Below are positions 52,124 to 59,766 of a stretch of 64,000 nt of DNA, in pieces. The notes beneath the pieces are model-generated. The model was not told the origin of the DNA. It ran no database searches and saw nothing but the letters and a program-made list of their open reading frames with translations. The position numbers and the translations under genes are program-made. Each line of letters starts with the position of its first letter. Position 1 is the first letter of the stretch. Location of the stretch: assembly GCA_031400505.1 (NCBI GenBank), contig JANNPZ010000063.1, forward strand, positions 1-64,000, in the 5' to 3' direction. The stretch is from JAIYDJ01 sp031400505 (GTDB lineage Bacteria; Pseudomonadota; Alphaproteobacteria; Rhodobacterales; Rhodobacteraceae).

Positions 52124-53140
52124 CTAAAGGCTGGATTGGCGCAACAGCAGTTCCGGCTGGATTGCGACGGTCATCGGACCGCTGTGCCTGCCATCCAGCA
52201 CATCAAGGATCAACAGGGCCGCACGCGTACCGATGTCGCGCGGAAACGGGTTGATCGTGGTCAGCGACGGCACGCAGACGCCGCCGATTTCGTAATCGCC
52301 AAAACCGGCAATCGACACTTGGGCGGGCACCGCGATGCCCGCCCTTTGACACTCGGTCAGCGCCCCGAAAGCCGACAGATCCGAGACGCAGATCACCGCC
52401 TGCGTATCGGGCAGATCGTTCAGCAGACGGCCCATCGCATCGGCCCCTTCGCGCATCGAGATCGGCGGCGGGCCTGCCGCTATCAGGCGGGTCGCGTTCA
52501 GGCCATGCGCCAGCATCGCTGCAATGAAACCCACACGGCGGTCCGCACCGCGGGTGTCGCGACTGGCATCACCGCCGATGAAGGCGATGCGGGTAAGACC
52601 TTTGGCCACGAAATGATCGACCATCCCGCGCACCGCCTGCGCGTTGGAAAAGCCCACGACATGGCCAATCGGTGCCTCTGGCAGATCCCAGGTTTCGACC
52701 ACGGGTATGGCTGCATTTTCCAGCAGGCGGCGGGTGCGCGGCGTGTGGCGTCCCCCGGTCACCACGATCGCCTCGGGGCGGCGGCGCAGAAACTGCTCGA
52801 CCAGCCGCTCTTCTTCGGCCATGTCATAGTCGGTGTATCCCAGCAGGATTTGCAGCCCCCGCTCCTTCAACCGTTCAGAAAGACCACGAACGGTTTCGGC
52901 AAAATTGGCGTTGTTGATCGACGGGATGGTTACGGCGACGAAATCCGTCCTTTGCGACCGCAGACTCGACGCGGTGGCATCGAACACATAGCCAAGATCA
53001 TCCGCCGCCGTCAGGATGGCGCGCCGTGTCGTATCGCTGACCGACGAGTCCTGCTTGTAGGCGCGGCTGACCGTCATCGGCGAAACCCCGGCAAGTCGGG
53101 CGACATCGGCCATGGTTGGGGGTTTGCGGGCTTGCGTCAT
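52124..53140 (-). CDS. LacI-family transcriptional regulator (gluconate-regulator-like)
   Basis: 338 residues from MTQARKPPTM. An N-terminal LacI helix-turn-helix (MADVARLAGVSPMTVSRAYK) and hinge precede a complete periplasmic-binding-protein-like ligand domain, with FIGGDASRDTRGADRRVGF and SIAGFGDYEIGGVCVPSL. It resembles E. coli GntR/IdnR. A palindrome GGTATCGATACC lies nine bases upstream of its start, so it is probably autoregulated. It is the best candidate to control the whole sugar-acid island through the TATCGATA sites. Confidence 0.92.
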   Translation of the reverse strand: MTQARKPPTMADVARLAGVSPMTVSRAYKQDSSVSDTTRRAILTAADDLGYVFDATASSLRSQRTDFVAVTIPSINNANFAETVRGLSERLKERGLQILLGYTDYDMAEEERLVEQFLRRRPEAIVVTGGRHTPRTRRLLENAAIPVVETWDLPEAPIGHVVGFSNAQAVRGMVDHFVAKGLTRIAFIGGDASRDTRGADRRVGFIAAMLAHGLNATRLIAAGPPPISMREGADAMGRLLNDLPDTQAVICVSDLSAFGALTECQRAGIAVPAQVSIAGFGDYEIGGVCVPSLTTINPFPRDIGTRAALLILDVLDGRHSGPMTVAIQPELLLRQSSL

Positions 53141-53146
53141 GGCCTG

Positions 53147-53162
53147 TTGGTATCGATACCCC
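53147..53162. promoter_or_regulatory. LacI-type operator 1 (GGTATCGATACC core)
   Basis: The site reads TTGGTATCGATACCCC; the 12-base core GGTATCGATACC at 53149-53160 is a perfect palindrome just upstream of the LacI gene. The same 12-base core recurs at 58200-58211. Confidence 0.7.
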
Positions 53163-53194
53163 ACACCAAAATCCAGCCCCGCACGACCGGGGGG

Positions 53195-53530
53195 TCACCC
53201 AAGGGGGAAGTCATGGGCAGTCGTTACGTGATGATGAATGCGCCCGGTGAAGAAACGGGCAAGAACAGCGTCTGTCGCAGCCTTGCCGGCTGTGCGGGCG
53301 GGGCTGGCAAGCGCTGTGGCGACAGCGGCCAGATCGGGATAGCTGACCGCAAGGATAAGCGGGTATTCCGGCGCACCATCATCGCGGCTTTCGGCAAAGC
53401 AGACCCGAACCGCCAGCGCCCCCGGAAACATCTTCCATTTGGGCAAAAGCTCTGCAAGCACCGCCTCGCGAAAGGCAGCCTCCAGACCGTGGTGAATGGT
53501 GCCTTCGAACAGCGCATAGCGGGTGATCAT
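53195..53530 (-). CDS. Small protein of the sugar-acid operon, possible dimeric alpha/beta-barrel fold
   Basis: 111 residues beginning MITRYALFEGTIHHGLEAAF, with VRVCFAESRDDGAPEYPLIL in the middle and HHHVTTAHDFPLG at the end. The size and alternating strand/helix pattern resemble EthD/antibiotic-monooxygenase-like dimeric barrels, but I do not recognise a named family. It overlaps the upstream dehydrogenase gene by four bases (ATGA), so it belongs to the gluconate operon. Confidence 0.65.
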   Translation of the reverse strand: MITRYALFEGTIHHGLEAAFREAVLAELLPKWKMFPGALAVRVCFAESRDDGAPEYPLILAVSYPDLAAVATALASPARTAGKAATDAVLARFFTGRIHHHVTTAHDFPLG

Positions 53531-54414
53531 GCAAGCAATTCCTTTCGGGGTCCCTTGAAGTATTCCATCAGCACCGCCTGATCCTCGCCGCCGTACCCTG
53601 CTGCGGTCAACATCCGGTGCACTTCGGCACAGACCGCCGTCATCGGCATGGAAGTGTTGGACAGGCGGGCAAGATCCTGAGCGCCGTTCAGGTCTTTCAC
53701 CATGTTGTCGATCCGTCCGGTGCGGCGGTAATCACGCGCGGCAAAGCGTGGCATGTATTCCTGCAAAATCGCACTGTCGGCACGACCTCCGTTCAGGGCC
53801 TGCGGGATCTTGCTGACATCGACCCCGGCGGCCTCGGCAAGCGCCGTTGCTTCGGCCACCGCAAGAAAATTCAGGCCGCAAAGCACCTGATTGATCAGCT
53901 TTGTCGTCTGCCCCGCACCGACCGCGCCCATCCGTGTCTGGTTGCTGGCAACATGCGCCAGCACCATTTGTGCTTTGGCGACGTCGGCTTCGTCCCCGCC
54001 CTGCATCAGGGTCAACTGACCTGTCGCAGCCTTGGGGATACCGCCGGACAGCGGGCTGTCCACCCAGCGCAGGCCCAGCAAATCGGCATCCGCTGCAAGC
54101 ACTTTGGTAGACGCAGGATCGATTGACGACATGTCGATGATCAGCGTTCCGGGTGCTGCGCCTTTCGCCACACCTTGCGAGCCAAAGACGGCAATGCGCA
54201 CGATAGGCGCTGCGTTGAGCGACAAGATCACCGCCTCTGCCCCTTGCGCGGCTTCGGCTGCCGACGTGGCGGCCGTGGCCCCCAATCCGACCAGTCCAGC
54301 CACCTTTTCGGCATCGGGGTCGAACACAATCAGCGGCGTACCTGTGGTCACGAGGCGCGCGCCGATAGCCCCGCCCATTGCGCCAGCGCCGATCAGGGCA
54401 ACGGATGGGGTCAT
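53527..54414 (-). CDS. NAD(P)-dependent beta-hydroxyacid dehydrogenase (HIBADH/tartronate semialdehyde reductase family)
   Basis: 295 residues. The N-terminal nucleotide-binding motif is ALIGAGAMGGAIGARL, the substrate loop is DSPLSGGIPKAATGQLTLM near residue 118, and the catalytic Lys is in GQTTKLINQVLCGLN near residue 170. The family reduces or oxidises beta-hydroxyacids such as tartronate semialdehyde, 3-hydroxyisobutyrate or 6-phosphogluconate-like acids. It overlaps gntK by four bases. Confidence 0.9.
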   Translation of the reverse strand: MTPSVALIGAGAMGGAIGARLVTTGTPLIVFDPDAEKVAGLVGLGATAATSAAEAAQGAEAVILSLNAAPIVRIAVFGSQGVAKGAAPGTLIIDMSSIDPASTKVLAADADLLGLRWVDSPLSGGIPKAATGQLTLMQGGDEADVAKAQMVLAHVASNQTRMGAVGAGQTTKLINQVLCGLNFLAVAEATALAEAAGVDVSKIPQALNGGRADSAILQEYMPRFAARDYRRTGRIDNMVKDLNGAQDLARLSNTSMPMTAVCAEVHRMLTAAGYGGEDQAVLMEYFKGPRKELLA

Positions 54415-54908
54415 ATCGTGCCTCCTACAACAGTCTTGGCAATCGTTTCGATCAAATCGGCCAGCGGCTGTTCAATCGAAACGGTCAGCGCCTCGTCAGG
54501 CCCCGGAGGTTCAAGCGTTGCTAGCTGGCTGTCCAACAAACCGGGGGGCATGTAGTGCCCGATCCGCGCCGCCATGCGCGATGCAATCACCGCGCGACGT
54601 CCCGCAAGGTGCACAAACTGTACAGGCCCGCCTGCCCCGGCCCGGATGCGGTCGCGGTAGGCGCGTCGCAGCGCCGAGCAGCCGATGATCAGCGGCGTAT
54701 CGCAAGCCAGTGCCTGCGCCACCCGGTCCAGCCATGGCCAGCGGTCTGCATCGGTCAACGGGATGCCAGCGGCCATCTTCGCGACACTGTCGGGCGAATG
54801 CAGGTCGTCCCCGTCAAGATAGTGAATGCCCAGACGGTCTGACAGTGCCGCCCCGACACTGGATTTTCCGGATCCCGACACCCCCATGATCACGATCCGC
54901 ATTGTCAT
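54411..54908 (-). CDS. gntK: Gluconokinase
   Basis: 165 residues. The P-loop is GVSGSGKSSV near residue 10, then HYLDGDDLHSPDSVAKMAAG and the PLTDADRWPWLDRV substrate segment, all typical of GntK. It phosphorylates D-gluconate to 6-phosphogluconate with ATP. The start at 54908 overlaps the SDR stop (ATGA), and its own stop overlaps the next gene, so expression is tightly coupled. Confidence 0.95.
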   Translation of the reverse strand: MTMRIVIMGVSGSGKSSVGAALSDRLGIHYLDGDDLHSPDSVAKMAAGIPLTDADRWPWLDRVAQALACDTPLIIGCSALRRAYRDRIRAGAGGPVQFVHLAGRRAVIASRMAARIGHYMPPGLLDSQLATLEPPGPDEALTVSIEQPLADLIETIAKTVVGGTI

Positions 54909-55660
54909 AGAGATGCCGTGATACCACCATCGACATATAGAATGTGGCCGTTGACGAAACTTGCCGCATCTGACGCAAGGAAAATGCAAGCCCCTTGCAA
55001 TTCCTCGACTTTTCCCCAGCGGCCAGCGGGCGTCCGCTTTTCCAGCCATGCCGTGAAAGCTGGATCGCCAACCAGTGCAGCATTCAGCGGTGTATCGAAA
55101 TAGCCCGGTGCGATGGCGTTGCAGTTCAGCCCGTGCTTGGCCCAATCTGTGGCCATGCCTTTGGTCAGGTTTCCCACCGCACCTTTGGTCGCCGTATAGG
55201 GCGCGATGCCCGGGCGAGCGAGTGCAGTCTGGACAGACGCGATGTTGATGATCCGCCCTGCGCCGCGCGCGATCATGTGCCGCGCAACCGCCTGGCCGAC
55301 ATGGAACACCGAAGCGATGTTGGTTTGCAGCAACCGCTCGAATGCGTCGGGCGGAAAGTCTTCGAGCGGGGCACGGTGCTGCATTCCTGCGTTGTTCACC
55401 AGAATGTCGATCTGCCCGCCGGTTTCTTCGAATTGATCAACCGCCGTTCTGACCGCCGCGTGGTCTGTGGCGTCAAAGGGCAGCATCTGTGCTCCGGCAA
55501 TCCGGGCGGCCGCGGTCGCCAGTTTGCCCGCGTCACGCCCGTTCAACACGACCTTCGCCCCGGCGGCGGCCAATCCCTGCGCCAGGGCAAAGCCGATGCC
55601 TTGCGATGATCCCGTGATCAGCGCGCGGCGCCCGGTCAAGTCGAACAACTTTGGTCCCAT
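54905..55660 (-). CDS. idnO: SDR-family gluconate 5-dehydrogenase-like oxidoreductase
   Basis: 251 residues from MGPKLFDLTGRR, with AAGGGA upstream. The Rossmann motif TGSSQGIG is near residue 16, NNAG near 90, and the catalytic Ser/Tyr/Lys in IASVQ...YTATKG near 140-158; the C-terminus reads GHILYVDGG. With gntK next and an idonate dehydrogenase divergent from it, it likely interconverts 5-keto-D-gluconate and D-gluconate. It is first in the minus-strand operon, and a TATCGATA operator lies upstream. Confidence 0.88.
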   Translation of the reverse strand: MGPKLFDLTGRRALITGSSQGIGFALAQGLAAAGAKVVLNGRDAGKLATAAARIAGAQMLPFDATDHAAVRTAVDQFEETGGQIDILVNNAGMQHRAPLEDFPPDAFERLLQTNIASVFHVGQAVARHMIARGAGRIINIASVQTALARPGIAPYTATKGAVGNLTKGMATDWAKHGLNCNAIAPGYFDTPLNAALVGDPAFTAWLEKRTPAGRWGKVEELQGACIFLASDAASFVNGHILYVDGGITASL

Positions 55661-55709
55661 GTGACGCTTCCCTTCAGATCGCACTCGACAGGCCAGCCTT
55701 CGATGTTTA

Positions 55710-55723
55710 TGTTATCGATAACA
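55710..55723. promoter_or_regulatory. LacI-type operator 2 (TGTTATCGATAACA) in the divergent idnO/dehydrogenase promoter
   Basis: A perfect 14-base palindrome in the 95-base region between the divergent SDR gene (start 55660) and the 2-hydroxyacid dehydrogenase gene (start 55756). It resembles the E. coli GntR/IdnR operator pattern TGTTA-N4-TAACA. The inner TATCGATA is shared with the other three sites. Confidence 0.75.
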
Positions 55724-55755
55724 AAACCTGTCAAGCGCCAATGATCGGAGAGAGA

Positions 55756-56703
55756 ATGACAAAGCCCCACATCCTGCAAACCGGAAACCTTCCGGATTGG
55801 GATCAGGTTCCCCTCGACGCGGCGTTCCAGGTGCGTCGGTATTTCGAAGCTGCCGACAAGACTGCGTTTCTGGCGCAGTTTGGCCCGCAGGTTCGCGGGA
55901 TCGCCACGCGCGGCGACCTTGGGGCCAGTGCCGCGATGATTGCGGCCTGCCCCCATCTGGAGGTGATCTGCGTGTACGGCGTTGGCTACGATGCTGTAGA
56001 CCTCGATGCTTGTCGCGCGCGGGGCATCCGCGTGACCAACACGCCCGATGTCCTGACAAACGACGTGGCCGATCTGGGGGTCGCGATGATGTTGGTGCAA
56101 TCGCGCGGCATGATCGGTGCGGATGCCTGGGCGCGCGACGGGTCTTGGGCTGCCAAGGGGATGTACCCGTTGCAGCACAAGGTCTGGGGACAACGCGCGG
56201 GCGTGCTCGGCCTTGGCCGGATTGGCTACGAGGTGGCAAGGCGGCTTGCAGCATTCGACATGCAGATCGCGTATTCAGCCCGAAGCCCGAAAGAAATCAG
56301 CGAGGATTGGAAGTTTGTCGCAGACCCGGTTGCCTTGGCAGCACAGTCTGATTTTCTGTTCGTGACGCTCGCCGCATCGCCGGCAACCCGGCACATCGTC
56401 GGCGCAGAGGTCATAGCAGCATTGGGACCCAGGGGCATGCTGATCAACATCAGCCGCGCGTCGAACATCGACGAAGAGGCTTTGCTGTCGGCGCTGGAAA
56501 ATGGCGCGCTCGGGTCTGCGGCGCTTGATGTGTTCGAAGGCGAGCCACGGCTGAATCCGCGGTTTCTGGCGTTGCCGAACGTCCTTTTGCAGCCGCACCA
56601 TGCCAGCGGCACCTTCGAGACGCGGCAGGCAATGGGCAAGTTGTTGCGAGACAATCTGTCGGCGCATTTCGCAGGTGCGCCCTTGTTGACGGCCGTGTTG
56701 TGA
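55756..56703 (+). CDS. D-2-hydroxyacid dehydrogenase family, probable 2-ketoaldonate reductase
   Basis: 315 residues. The Rossmann motif is VLGLGRIGYEVARRL near residue 155, and the catalytic Arg/Glu/His are in LINISRAS, DVFEGEPR and LQPHHASG. This matches the hydroxypyruvate/glyoxylate/2-ketogluconate reductase group (GhrB-like). In context it may reduce 2-keto-L-gulonate or 2-keto-D-gluconate to the aldonate used by the next enzyme. Its stop overlaps the idnD-like start (TGATG). Confidence 0.9.
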   Translation: MTKPHILQTGNLPDWDQVPLDAAFQVRRYFEAADKTAFLAQFGPQVRGIATRGDLGASAAMIAACPHLEVICVYGVGYDAVDLDACRARGIRVTNTPDVLTNDVADLGVAMMLVQSRGMIGADAWARDGSWAAKGMYPLQHKVWGQRAGVLGLGRIGYEVARRLAAFDMQIAYSARSPKEISEDWKFVADPVALAAQSDFLFVTLAASPATRHIVGAEVIAALGPRGMLINISRASNIDEEALLSALENGALGSAALDVFEGEPRLNPRFLALPNVLLQPHHASGTFETRQAMGKLLRDNLSAHFAGAPLLTAVL

Positions 56704-57737
56704 TGCGGGCGATTGTCATTCACGCAGCGCAGGATTTGCGGATCGAAGAGCATCCAGCAGATGCACCAGGACCGGGGCAATTGCGGCTGCGACTGGCCAC
56801 CGGCGGGGTTTGCGGGTCGGATCTGCACTACTACAACCACGGAGGCTTCGGGACAGTGCGCCTGCGCGAGCCGATGATTCTGGGGCATGAGGTTTCGGCG
56901 TTTGTCGCAGAAATCGGCCCGGGTGTTTCGGGGTTTGCACTGGGTCAGCTGGTGGCGGTATCACCCAGCAGGCCATGCAGCCAGTGCCGCTATTGCCTTG
57001 AAGGTCTGCCGAACCAATGCCTGAACATGCGATTTTACGGCAGTGCGATGCCGTTCCCGCATATTCAGGGCGCATTCCGCGAAAGCCTGGTGGCTGACGC
57101 CAGCCAATGCGTCGATGCGACCGGGCTGACCCCTGGCGAAGCCGCGATGGCAGAACCGCTGGCCGTGACGTTGCACGCGACGGTGCGGGCGGGGGGGATG
57201 CTGGGCAAGCGCGTCCTTGTCACTGGCTGCGGGCCGATCGGGGCGCTGGCGATCCTCGCTGCGCGGCGGGCAGGTGCGGCAGAGATCGTGGCGACCGACC
57301 TTTCGGATTTTACACTGGCGCTGGCAAGACGCGTGGGGGCCGACCGTGTCATCAACACCGGCAAAGAGCCGGATTTGTTGGCAAGTTATGCTGCGGACAA
57401 AGGCTATTTCGACGTCCTTTATGAATGCACTGGGGTTGCCGCGGCACTGGCGGGCGGCATCGCGGCACTGCGGCCAAGAGCGGTCGTGTTGCAGCTGGGT
57501 CTTGGCGGTGACATGTCTGTGCCGATGATGGCGATCACCGCCAAAGAGTTGGACCTGCGCGGATCGTTCCGGTTTCACGGCGAATTCGGCATCGGCGTGG
57601 GCCTGATGCAAAAAGGGCTTGTCGATGTAAAGCCGCTGATCACCCACACTGTTCCGCTTGCGCAGGCAGAAACAGCATTTCGCCTGGCATCAGACAGATC
57701 GAAGGCAATGAAGGCTCAGATCGTGTTTTCCGATTGA
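56703..57737 (+). CDS. idnD: L-idonate 5-dehydrogenase-like zinc alcohol dehydrogenase
   Basis: 344 residues of the medium-chain dehydrogenase family. Catalytic zinc ligands are in CGSDLHYYNHGG and LGHEVSAF; structural zinc Cys are in SRPCSQCRYCLEG; the NAD site is VTGCGPIGALAIL. IdnD oxidises L-idonate to 5-keto-D-gluconate. The coupling to a 2-ketoaldonate reductase-like gene and the nearby gluconate 5-dehydrogenase and gntK fit an L-idonate route. Sorbitol or threonine dehydrogenase activity cannot be excluded. Confidence 0.88.
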   Translation: MRAIVIHAAQDLRIEEHPADAPGPGQLRLRLATGGVCGSDLHYYNHGGFGTVRLREPMILGHEVSAFVAEIGPGVSGFALGQLVAVSPSRPCSQCRYCLEGLPNQCLNMRFYGSAMPFPHIQGAFRESLVADASQCVDATGLTPGEAAMAEPLAVTLHATVRAGGMLGKRVLVTGCGPIGALAILAARRAGAAEIVATDLSDFTLALARRVGADRVINTGKEPDLLASYAADKGYFDVLYECTGVAAALAGGIAALRPRAVVLQLGLGGDMSVPMMAITAKELDLRGSFRFHGEFGIGVGLMQKGLVDVKPLITHTVPLAQAETAFRLASDRSKAMKAQIVFSD

Positions 57738-57747
57738 ACTACAGCAG

Positions 57748-58167
57748 TCAGCCCGCTGTGGCCCCGATGGCGGCAAGCGCCGCGAGGGCCACCACGACAT
57801 CCTGATCGCCGCTGCCCGACCCCACGCCGATCCCCCCCAGCAGCGCCCCGCCCCGCCAGATCGGCAAGCCACCGCGCAATCCCGTGACAGCCCCGTCGGT
57901 TGCTGCGGCAATGGCGAGGCGGACCTCTTGGGGTATCGCGTCAGACGGTTTGCCGGTCGAGGCTGCCGTCTGCGCCTTGGCCCGCGCAGAGCGCATCGAC
58001 AGCACTCTTGAACCCGCCATGCGAAGAACCGCACTGTCCACTGCCGATGCATCCACGATCACGATGCACTGCGGTTGCCCCATTGCTGTGGCCGTTTCCG
58101 CCGCTGCCCGCAGCATCGCCAGCAGGGCAAAGTCACTAAGCCGTTCGGTGGGATGGGTGATCTGCAT
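57748..58167 (-). CDS. GlcG/HbpS-family (heme-degrading domain) protein
   Basis: 139 residues with the pattern AAAETATAMGQPQCIVIVDASAV and LRGGLPIWRGGALLGGIGVGSGSGDQD, typical of the GlcG/HbpS family. Members sit in many catabolic operons; their role is mostly unknown, though HbpS binds heme. It is divergent from the SMP-30 gene, and one operator palindrome lies between the two starts. Confidence 0.88.
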   Translation of the reverse strand: MQITHPTERLSDFALLAMLRAAAETATAMGQPQCIVIVDASAVDSAVLRMAGSRVLSMRSARAKAQTAASTGKPSDAIPQEVRLAIAAATDGAVTGLRGGLPIWRGGALLGGIGVGSGSGDQDVVVALAALAAIGATAG

Positions 58168-58197
58168 GAGATTGGCCTTTCGATTTGACGGCTAAGT

Positions 58198-58213
58198 TTG
58201 GTATCGATACCAA
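58198..58213. promoter_or_regulatory. LacI-type operator 3 (TTGGTATCGATACCAA)
   Basis: A perfect 16-base palindrome between the divergent GlcG-like gene (start 58167) and the SMP-30 gene (start 58238). Its GGTATCGATACC core is identical to the site upstream of the intact LacI gene, which ties these genes to that regulator. Confidence 0.75.
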
Positions 58214-58237
58214 TTAGGCCAGCAAAAGAGGCGTGTC

Positions 58238-59128
58238 ATGTCTTTCTTCGAAGTTCACGATCCCGCATTTGGTGCCTTCGTGATGGGCAATGCGCCGGTG
58301 AAACGACTGGCGACCGGGTTCGACTGGGTCGAGGGGCCGCTATGGTTTGGCGATGCCGGATGCCTGCTGTTTTCCGATATTCCCAACAACCGCATCCTGC
58401 GCTGGACCGAAGACGGGGTCACGACGTTCCGCAGCCCGTCGAACTATGCCAACGGCCATACGCGCGACCGCATGGGGCGTCTGATCAGCTGCGAGCATGG
58501 CTTGCGGCGGGTGACACGCACCGAATGGGATGGGGCGATAACCGTGATCGCTGACAGCTATGATGGCAAACCCCTGAACAGCCCCAACGACGTGATCGTA
58601 GCCCAGGACGGTGCCATCTGGTTTACCGACCCGCACTACGGGATCATGACCGATTACGAGGGCTTTCGCGCGGACCAGGAACTGCCTTGCGCCGTCTACC
58701 GGGTTGATCCGTCGGGCCAGATCGAGGCGGTGATCACTGACATGGCATGTCCGAACGGCCTTGCGTTCAGTCCCGATGAAGGCCGGCTTTATGTCGCGGA
58801 CACCGGGCGGATGTTTCGTGATGACCCCCAGCACATCCGCGTCTTTGACATGGTTGCCGGGCGTCCGACCCATGGCCGGCTGTTTCACAAGGTCGCGGCA
58901 GGCTGCGCTGATGGGATCAGGATCGACAGCGACGGCAACCTGTGGTCCTCGGCCGCCGACGGCGTGCATTGCGTCGCGCCCGACGGGCATCTGATGGGCA
59001 AGATACTGCTGCCCGAAGTAGTGTCGAACCTGTGCTTTGGCGGACGCGCAAAGCACAGGTTGTTCATCACGGCAACCACCAGCCTTTATTCAGTGATCCT
59101 GAACCGCAGCGGCAGCCAGCGTCCTTAG
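58238..59128 (+). CDS. SMP-30/gluconolactonase family protein
   Basis: 296 residues of a six-bladed propeller. The metal ligand Glu is in GFDWVEGPLWF near residue 30, Asn in PLNSPNDVIVAQDG near 112, and Asp in EGRLYVADTGR near 190. These enzymes open aldonolactones to aldonates using a divalent metal. It would feed the gluconate/idonate steps of the island. No signal peptide, so it acts in the cytoplasm. Its stop overlaps the end of the convergent LacI remnant by four bases. Confidence 0.93.
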   Translation: MSFFEVHDPAFGAFVMGNAPVKRLATGFDWVEGPLWFGDAGCLLFSDIPNNRILRWTEDGVTTFRSPSNYANGHTRDRMGRLISCEHGLRRVTRTEWDGAITVIADSYDGKPLNSPNDVIVAQDGAIWFTDPHYGIMTDYEGFRADQELPCAVYRVDPSGQIEAVITDMACPNGLAFSPDEGRLYVADTGRMFRDDPQHIRVFDMVAGRPTHGRLFHKVAAGCADGIRIDSDGNLWSSAADGVHCVAPDGHLMGKILLPEVVSNLCFGGRAKHRLFITATTSLYSVILNRSGSQRP

Positions 59129-59637
59129 GCCTTCTCGCCCGGGACGAGCCTGGTCGGCACCACCACCAAATCCGATCCCGGCTGGCCCTTCAACCGCGCC
59201 ACCAGCGCCTCGGCTGCCAGCTTGCCGATGGTGGTTGTGGGAACGATCGTCGGGCTCTGGCGCTTGGGCAGCACGCTTGCCGTCTCCATACCACCCCAGC
59301 CGACAATCCCCAGATCTTCGGGCACCCTGATGCCGCGCGCCTGGGCATAGGCAAGACGGTTGAGCGCGCGGTCAACCCCATCCGGCACATCCCCGAACAG
59401 ACCCGACGACAGGCGCGGCACGCAGATACCGACAAACGCGGTCGCGGAATCTGACGTAAAGGCCACCGCAAGCTTGTTTGGCACATACCCAAGATGGTGC
59501 GCCATGGCAGGAACCCGTGCGCGGGCATCATCCGCATAGCCCGAACCACCCCGCAGGACACTGCAGACGGTCATCATTGATACTCTCGTCATCAGGGCGA
59601 TATCTGCAAGGCTTGCAGTGGGCTTGCACTCGGTCAC
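59125..59637 (-). pseudogene. LacI-family regulator with the middle of the ligand domain deleted
   Basis: 170 residues where the family has about 340. Residues 1-75 match the LacI helix-turn-helix and hinge, though the recognition region reads VSMMTVCSVLRG, unlike the usual VSPMTVSRVLRG. Residue 76 onward gives the start of the ligand domain, then from about residue 93 the sequence jumps to the C-terminal part (GIRVPEDLGIVGWGGMETASVL). About 160 residues are missing, yet the frame is open. It cannot form a normal ligand pocket. Divergent from the ABC importer across operator 4. Confidence 0.8.
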
Positions 59638-59657
59638 GACGGGGTCCGATCCGATAT

Positions 59658-59669
59658 GTTATCGATAAC
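59658..59669. promoter_or_regulatory. LacI-type operator 4 (GTTATCGATAAC)
   Basis: A perfect 12-base palindrome in the region between the LacI remnant (start 59637) and the sugar ABC importer genes (start 59767). It is identical to the core of operator 2. As its divergent regulator is broken, another LacI protein may now bind it. Confidence 0.7.
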
Positions 59670-59766
59670 TTTTCTGCTTGACAGAATCCGGACCGCAAGT
59701 CACCGTCAGGAAACGTTACCGGTAAACCTCGATCAAGAAGGGCCGGACCCGGGAGGGGTTAGTCGC

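Noticed and set aside
58198..58554. A 118-codon plus-strand frame over the SMP-30 start
   Set aside because: It lies in another frame from the well-matched lactonase and begins inside the operator palindrome.
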